Under the pieces are notes generated by a model. That model ran no database searches and had not been told where the DNA came from. It saw only the letters and a program-made list of their open reading frames with translations. From an uncultured Bacteroidota bacterium (lineage in GTDB: Bacteria > Bacteroidota > Bacteroidia > B-17B0 > Aurantibacillaceae): DNA of 64,000 nt. Both the position numbers and the translations under genes were made by a program. The stretch spans positions 1-64,000 of the forward strand of contig CAILKE010000004.1 in assembly GCA_903834765.1 (NCBI GenBank). Direction: 5' to 3'. Below are positions 61,169-64,000 of this stretch, one piece after another. The stretch's first letter is position 1. Each line of letters opens with the position of its first letter.

Positions 61169-63448
61169 ATGTTTTTAGAGCGTACTCACCGATTTATATT
61201 AGTAATTTTAGAGTGTTATTATGCCCATAAAAACAAAAACGTGAAGTCCTTGTTTGAAATTATAAAAACTAATTATTGGTTTCAATGCATATTGAACAGT
61301 TACAGTTTGATGTTTTTTTCATTAAACAATGTGTTTGCTTCAATTATTATTTTAGTGACATTTTTTTCTCCTACTATCGGTTTAAGTGGATTTTTAGCAG
61401 TTTTGCTTATTAATGGATCAGCCTTTATTATGGGATTTAATAGAGATGAAATTAAAAATGGATTATTTGGATTTAATGCTTTATTCTTAGGATTGACTTT
61501 AGGCTATGAGTATTCTTTTAACATTACGTTTGTTATTTTATTTATGACGGCAATTCTCATTTTGTTATTAATCACAGTTTGGTTAAAAGGATTGTTTGCA
61601 ATACATAATTTACCCTTCTTATCTTTTCCTTTTATTATTGCTTATTGGATAGTTTCTTTAGCAACATCTAATTTTACTAATATACTCTTAGATGAATCTC
61701 ATATCTATGCTATTAATGAGATTGCCAAAAGTCAATCTTCTTTATGGTATCAGTTTGTTCATTCACTGGATGATATTTCATTATTTCCATTCGCATTAAG
61801 TTTTTTTAAAACCTTAGCAGGTACTTTTTTCCAAACGAGTATATTAGGTGGTGTTTTTATAGCCTTTGGATTATTGTATTTTTCGCGAATAGCTTTTTCG
61901 CTAAGTGTAATTGGATTTTATTTAGCCTATGTTTTTTATTCAGTTTTTGGAGCTGATGTTAATGATTTGACGTATAATCTATTAGGCTCAAATTTTATTT
62001 TTATAGCAATTGCGATTGGATGCTTCTTTTTAATACCCAATACGTATAGTTATATTACAGTTATTATTTTAGTACCAATACTGTTATTGGTTTTATTATC
62101 ATTAGGGAAAGTACTTTCTGTTTTTCAATTAAAAGCCTATTCATTATCATTCAGTGTGGTTTGCACAGCTTTCTTGTTTTCATTAAATCAGCGATGGCTT
62201 TATCGTTATTTACATCTTATTACGATACAATATTTTTCGGCAGAAAAAACAATTTATAAATACCTTAATTCTATTCAAAGATTTAAAAACGAACACCTTT
62301 ACAAAATTGCGTTACCCTTTTCTGGAGAATGGAATGTAAGTCAGGGATATGATGGGAAAATTACACATTTAGGAGATTGGAGTAAGGCCTTAGACTTTGT
62401 AATTGTTGATTCTAAATCTAATACGTATCGTGAGCCATCAAGTGCACGCGAAGGATTTACGAGAGAAAATTTTTATTGTTATAATAAAGAAATCTATGCA
62501 CCTTATGATGGTTATGTTTATGATATCATTAATACTGTAGAAGAAAACGATGTTGGTGAAGTGAATACAGAACATAACTGGGGAAACACCATTATACTAA
62601 ATCATTTGAATGGTTTGTTTTCACAGATCAGTCATGTTAAAAAAGATTCGTTTGGCGTTTTTATTGGACAATATATTACTAAAGGAACATATCTGGCAAC
62701 ATGCGGAAACTCTGGTCGTTCGCCAGAACCACACATTCATTTTCAATTACAAACGATTCCTACTATTGGAGCTCAAACACTAGAGTATCCTATTTCATAT
62801 TTCATTGAAAGAAATGGCACTGAAAAAACAATAAAAATCTCTGAGGTACCAAAAGAAGGGACTTTTATTAGTAATGTTCAAGTGAATGAATTATTAGTAG
62901 TTGGTTTTTCTTTTTTACCTGGGCAAAAAATTTCATTTCAAAATGAAAGCTCAAGAGCTATAATTAATTGGGAGGTTTTCACAGATTCCTATAACAGAAA
63001 ATATATTTATTGTGAAGAAAGTAAATCCTATGCATATTTTGTAAATGATGGCGTGATGCTTTATTTTACAGACTATGAAGGGGATAGAAGTTCTTTGTTA
63101 TTTAATTTTTATTTAGCCTCGTATAGGCAGTTGCTTGGATACTACGAAAACATTTCAGTAACAGATAATATTCCTTTAATTCATTTCAATAATCCATTCA
63201 TTCAATTTTTTCAGGATTTTGTGGCACCTTTTTATGTGTTTACAAAAGCTAATTATACATCTACTTTTAGTTTTACGGATAATGTATATGCGCCTCAAAA
63301 AGTCATGATTAATGCTGAAGTAACAGCAAAATTCATCAATCATACATTCAAAAAAATCAATTTTGAACTTGAATTAAAAGACAATAAAATTCAACGGTTT
63401 ACGATTCATAACAAACATAAAACAGAAATATACCATATGGTATCTTAA
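61169..63448 (+). CDS. Urea transporter fused to an M23 metallopeptidase domain
   Basis: The 759-residue protein joins a urea-transporter-like membrane part (about 40-350, ten or so helices, with FNRDEIKNGLFGFNALFLGLTLG near 89; N90, N101) to an M23 peptidase domain (about 380-550). The zinc ligands of M23 can be placed as H400 and D409 in THLGDWSKALDF and the HxH pair H522/H524 in PEPHIHFQL. The C-terminal ~200 residues are beta-rich and not recognised. M23 enzymes cut peptidoglycan cross-links. The start is uncertain: a -7-like TATATTTTG ends 2 bases before the ATG, so GTG at 61241 is another choice. Confidence 0.8.
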   Translation: MFLERTHRFILVILECYYAHKNKNVKSLFEIIKTNYWFQCILNSYSLMFFSLNNVFASIIILVTFFSPTIGLSGFLAVLLINGSAFIMGFNRDEIKNGLFGFNALFLGLTLGYEYSFNITFVILFMTAILILLLITVWLKGLFAIHNLPFLSFPFIIAYWIVSLATSNFTNILLDESHIYAINEIAKSQSSLWYQFVHSLDDISLFPFALSFFKTLAGTFFQTSILGGVFIAFGLLYFSRIAFSLSVIGFYLAYVFYSVFGADVNDLTYNLLGSNFIFIAIAIGCFFLIPNTYSYITVIILVPILLLVLLSLGKVLSVFQLKAYSLSFSVVCTAFLFSLNQRWLYRYLHLITIQYFSAEKTIYKYLNSIQRFKNEHLYKIALPFSGEWNVSQGYDGKITHLGDWSKALDFVIVDSKSNTYREPSSAREGFTRENFYCYNKEIYAPYDGYVYDIINTVEENDVGEVNTEHNWGNTIILNHLNGLFSQISHVKKDSFGVFIGQYITKGTYLATCGNSGRSPEPHIHFQLQTIPTIGAQTLEYPISYFIERNGTEKTIKISEVPKEGTFISNVQVNELLVVGFSFLPGQKISFQNESSRAIINWEVFTDSYNRKYIYCEESKSYAYFVNDGVMLYFTDYEGDRSSLLFNFYLASYRQLLGYYENISVTDNIPLIHFNNPFIQFFQDFVAPFYVFTKANYTSTFSFTDNVYAPQKVMINAEVTAKFINHTFKKINFELELKDNKIQRFTIHNKHKTEIYHMVS

Positions 63449-63464
63449 TCCTAAAACAATTATT

Positions 63465-64000
63465 ATGAAACTATTAAAAATCACAATCACTGCCTTATTA
63501 ACTTTCGCAACATTTAGTATGAGTGCGCAAGCGAACAAAGTATTATCAAATATTTTCAAGCAATCGTATGATTACGAAGCTACAAAAAATTATGAAGCTG
63601 CTATAAATACAATCAGTTCAGTGTATATTGAAACATCATATGAAATTAATATAAGATTAGGATGGTTAAATTATTTGTCAGGTAAATTCAAAGAATCTAT
63701 CAAATATTATCAAAAGGCAATTGAATTAATGCCTGCTGCTACTGAACCAAAATGGGGAATTATTTACCCATATACCAAGTTAGAAAACTGGATAGAAGTG
63801 GAAAAAAACTATGCGGCTGTTTTAAAAATTGATCCACAAAATTCTACAGCGAATTATAATTTAGGATTAATTTATTATTATCGTAAAGACTATATTTCTG
63901 CGAAAAAGTATTTTGATGTCTCTTTAAATTTATTTCCTTTTAATTACAACAATTTATTGATGAGCGCTTGGACAAACTATTTTTTAGGAAATAAAAATGA
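63465..64000 (+). CDS. Secreted TPR protein, cut by the window end
   Basis: This gene starts at the ATG 17 bases after the urea transporter-M23 stop and runs past the window end; 178 codons are visible. It has a signal peptide (about 1-23, ending MSAQ) and TPR motifs: YEAAINTISSVYIE, FKESIKYYQKAIELMPAATEP, WIEVEKNYAAVLKIDPQNSTA and DYISAKKYFDVSLNLFP. It is probably cotranscribed with the upstream fusion gene. Confidence 0.8.
   Translation, partial: MKLLKITITALLTFATFSMSAQANKVLSNIFKQSYDYEATKNYEAAINTISSVYIETSYEINIRLGWLNYLSGKFKESIKYYQKAIELMPAATEPKWGIIYPYTKLENWIEVEKNYAAVLKIDPQNSTANYNLGLIYYYRKDYISAKKYFDVSLNLFPFNYNNLLMSAWTNYFLGNKN

Noticed and set aside
63430-63443. 14-bp palindrome ataccatatggtat near the stop of the fusion gene
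   Set aside because: It is short, lies within codons, has no T-run and is likely by chance in AT-rich DNA.

Overview
The window comes from an AT-rich member of the Bacteroidota, probably a free-living aerobe of the flavobacterial, cytophagal or sphingobacterial kind; the family cannot be fixed from the sequence. The evidence is type IX secretion (type A and type B sorting domains, two PorP/SprF proteins), TANNTTTG-type -7 promoter elements, few Shine-Dalgarno sites, a CarB without its C-terminal regulatory domain, a bacilliredoxin YtxJ, and DUF3109 and DUF6427-like genes. It reads as ordinary chromosome: there is no prophage, insertion sequence, CRISPR array, rRNA or tRNA that I can see.

Layout. 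0-6.4 kb: nuoN, then a minus-strand set of hpt, adk and obg, a DUF4349 lipoprotein and an O-methyltransferase. 6.4-10.6 kb: carB, a beta-barrel-like protein, and the SRP RNA gene on the minus strand. 10.6-17.1 kb: a polyprenyl-type glycosyltransferase with a small membrane protein, ung, a 43-residue lipoprotein with YtxJ, then thioesterase, polyprenyl synthase, rfbA and ctaA. 17.1-21.2 kb: a one-heme lipoprotein and a PstS-like/unknown/TPR set. 21.2-27.0 kb: a suf Fe-S assembly operon (sufA-B-C-[S23]-D-S) behind a consensus promoter, with a four-helix-bundle gene inserted between sufC and sufD. 27.1-31.8 kb: heme-binding protein, SiaB-like protein, deoxynucleoside kinase, CapA, an SDR and a PAP2-like protein. 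31.9-36.5 kb: two SGNH hydrolases plus an MBOAT acyltransferase, an O-acetylation cassette. 36.5-38.8 kb: small conserved genes. 38.8-48.7 kb: a type IX secretion cassette made of two pairs of type-B-sorted adhesin and PorP/SprF, closed by a TPR/beta-propeller/OmpA protein. 48.7-54.9 kb: a methyltransferase, sugar MFS transporter, pyruvate kinase, orphan LytTR regulator and acyltransferase-like membrane protein. 54.9-61.1 kb: a type-A-sorted secreted protein, a translationally coupled ATP-grasp ligase and PLP decarboxylase, and a VOC protein. 61.2-64.0 kb: a urea transporter fused to an M23 peptidase, and a TPR gene cut by the window edge.

Most notable: an adenylate kinase with a 157-residue histone-H1-like lysine tail; the uncharacterised decarboxylase/ATP-grasp pair; the S23 gene flanked by inverted repeats inside the suf operon; the duplicated type IX secretion cassette; and the urea transporter-M23 fusion. 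Several non-ATG starts (GTG for obg, polyprenyl synthase and the large adhesin; TTG for two others) are forced by upstream stops or by the lack of a nearby ATG.
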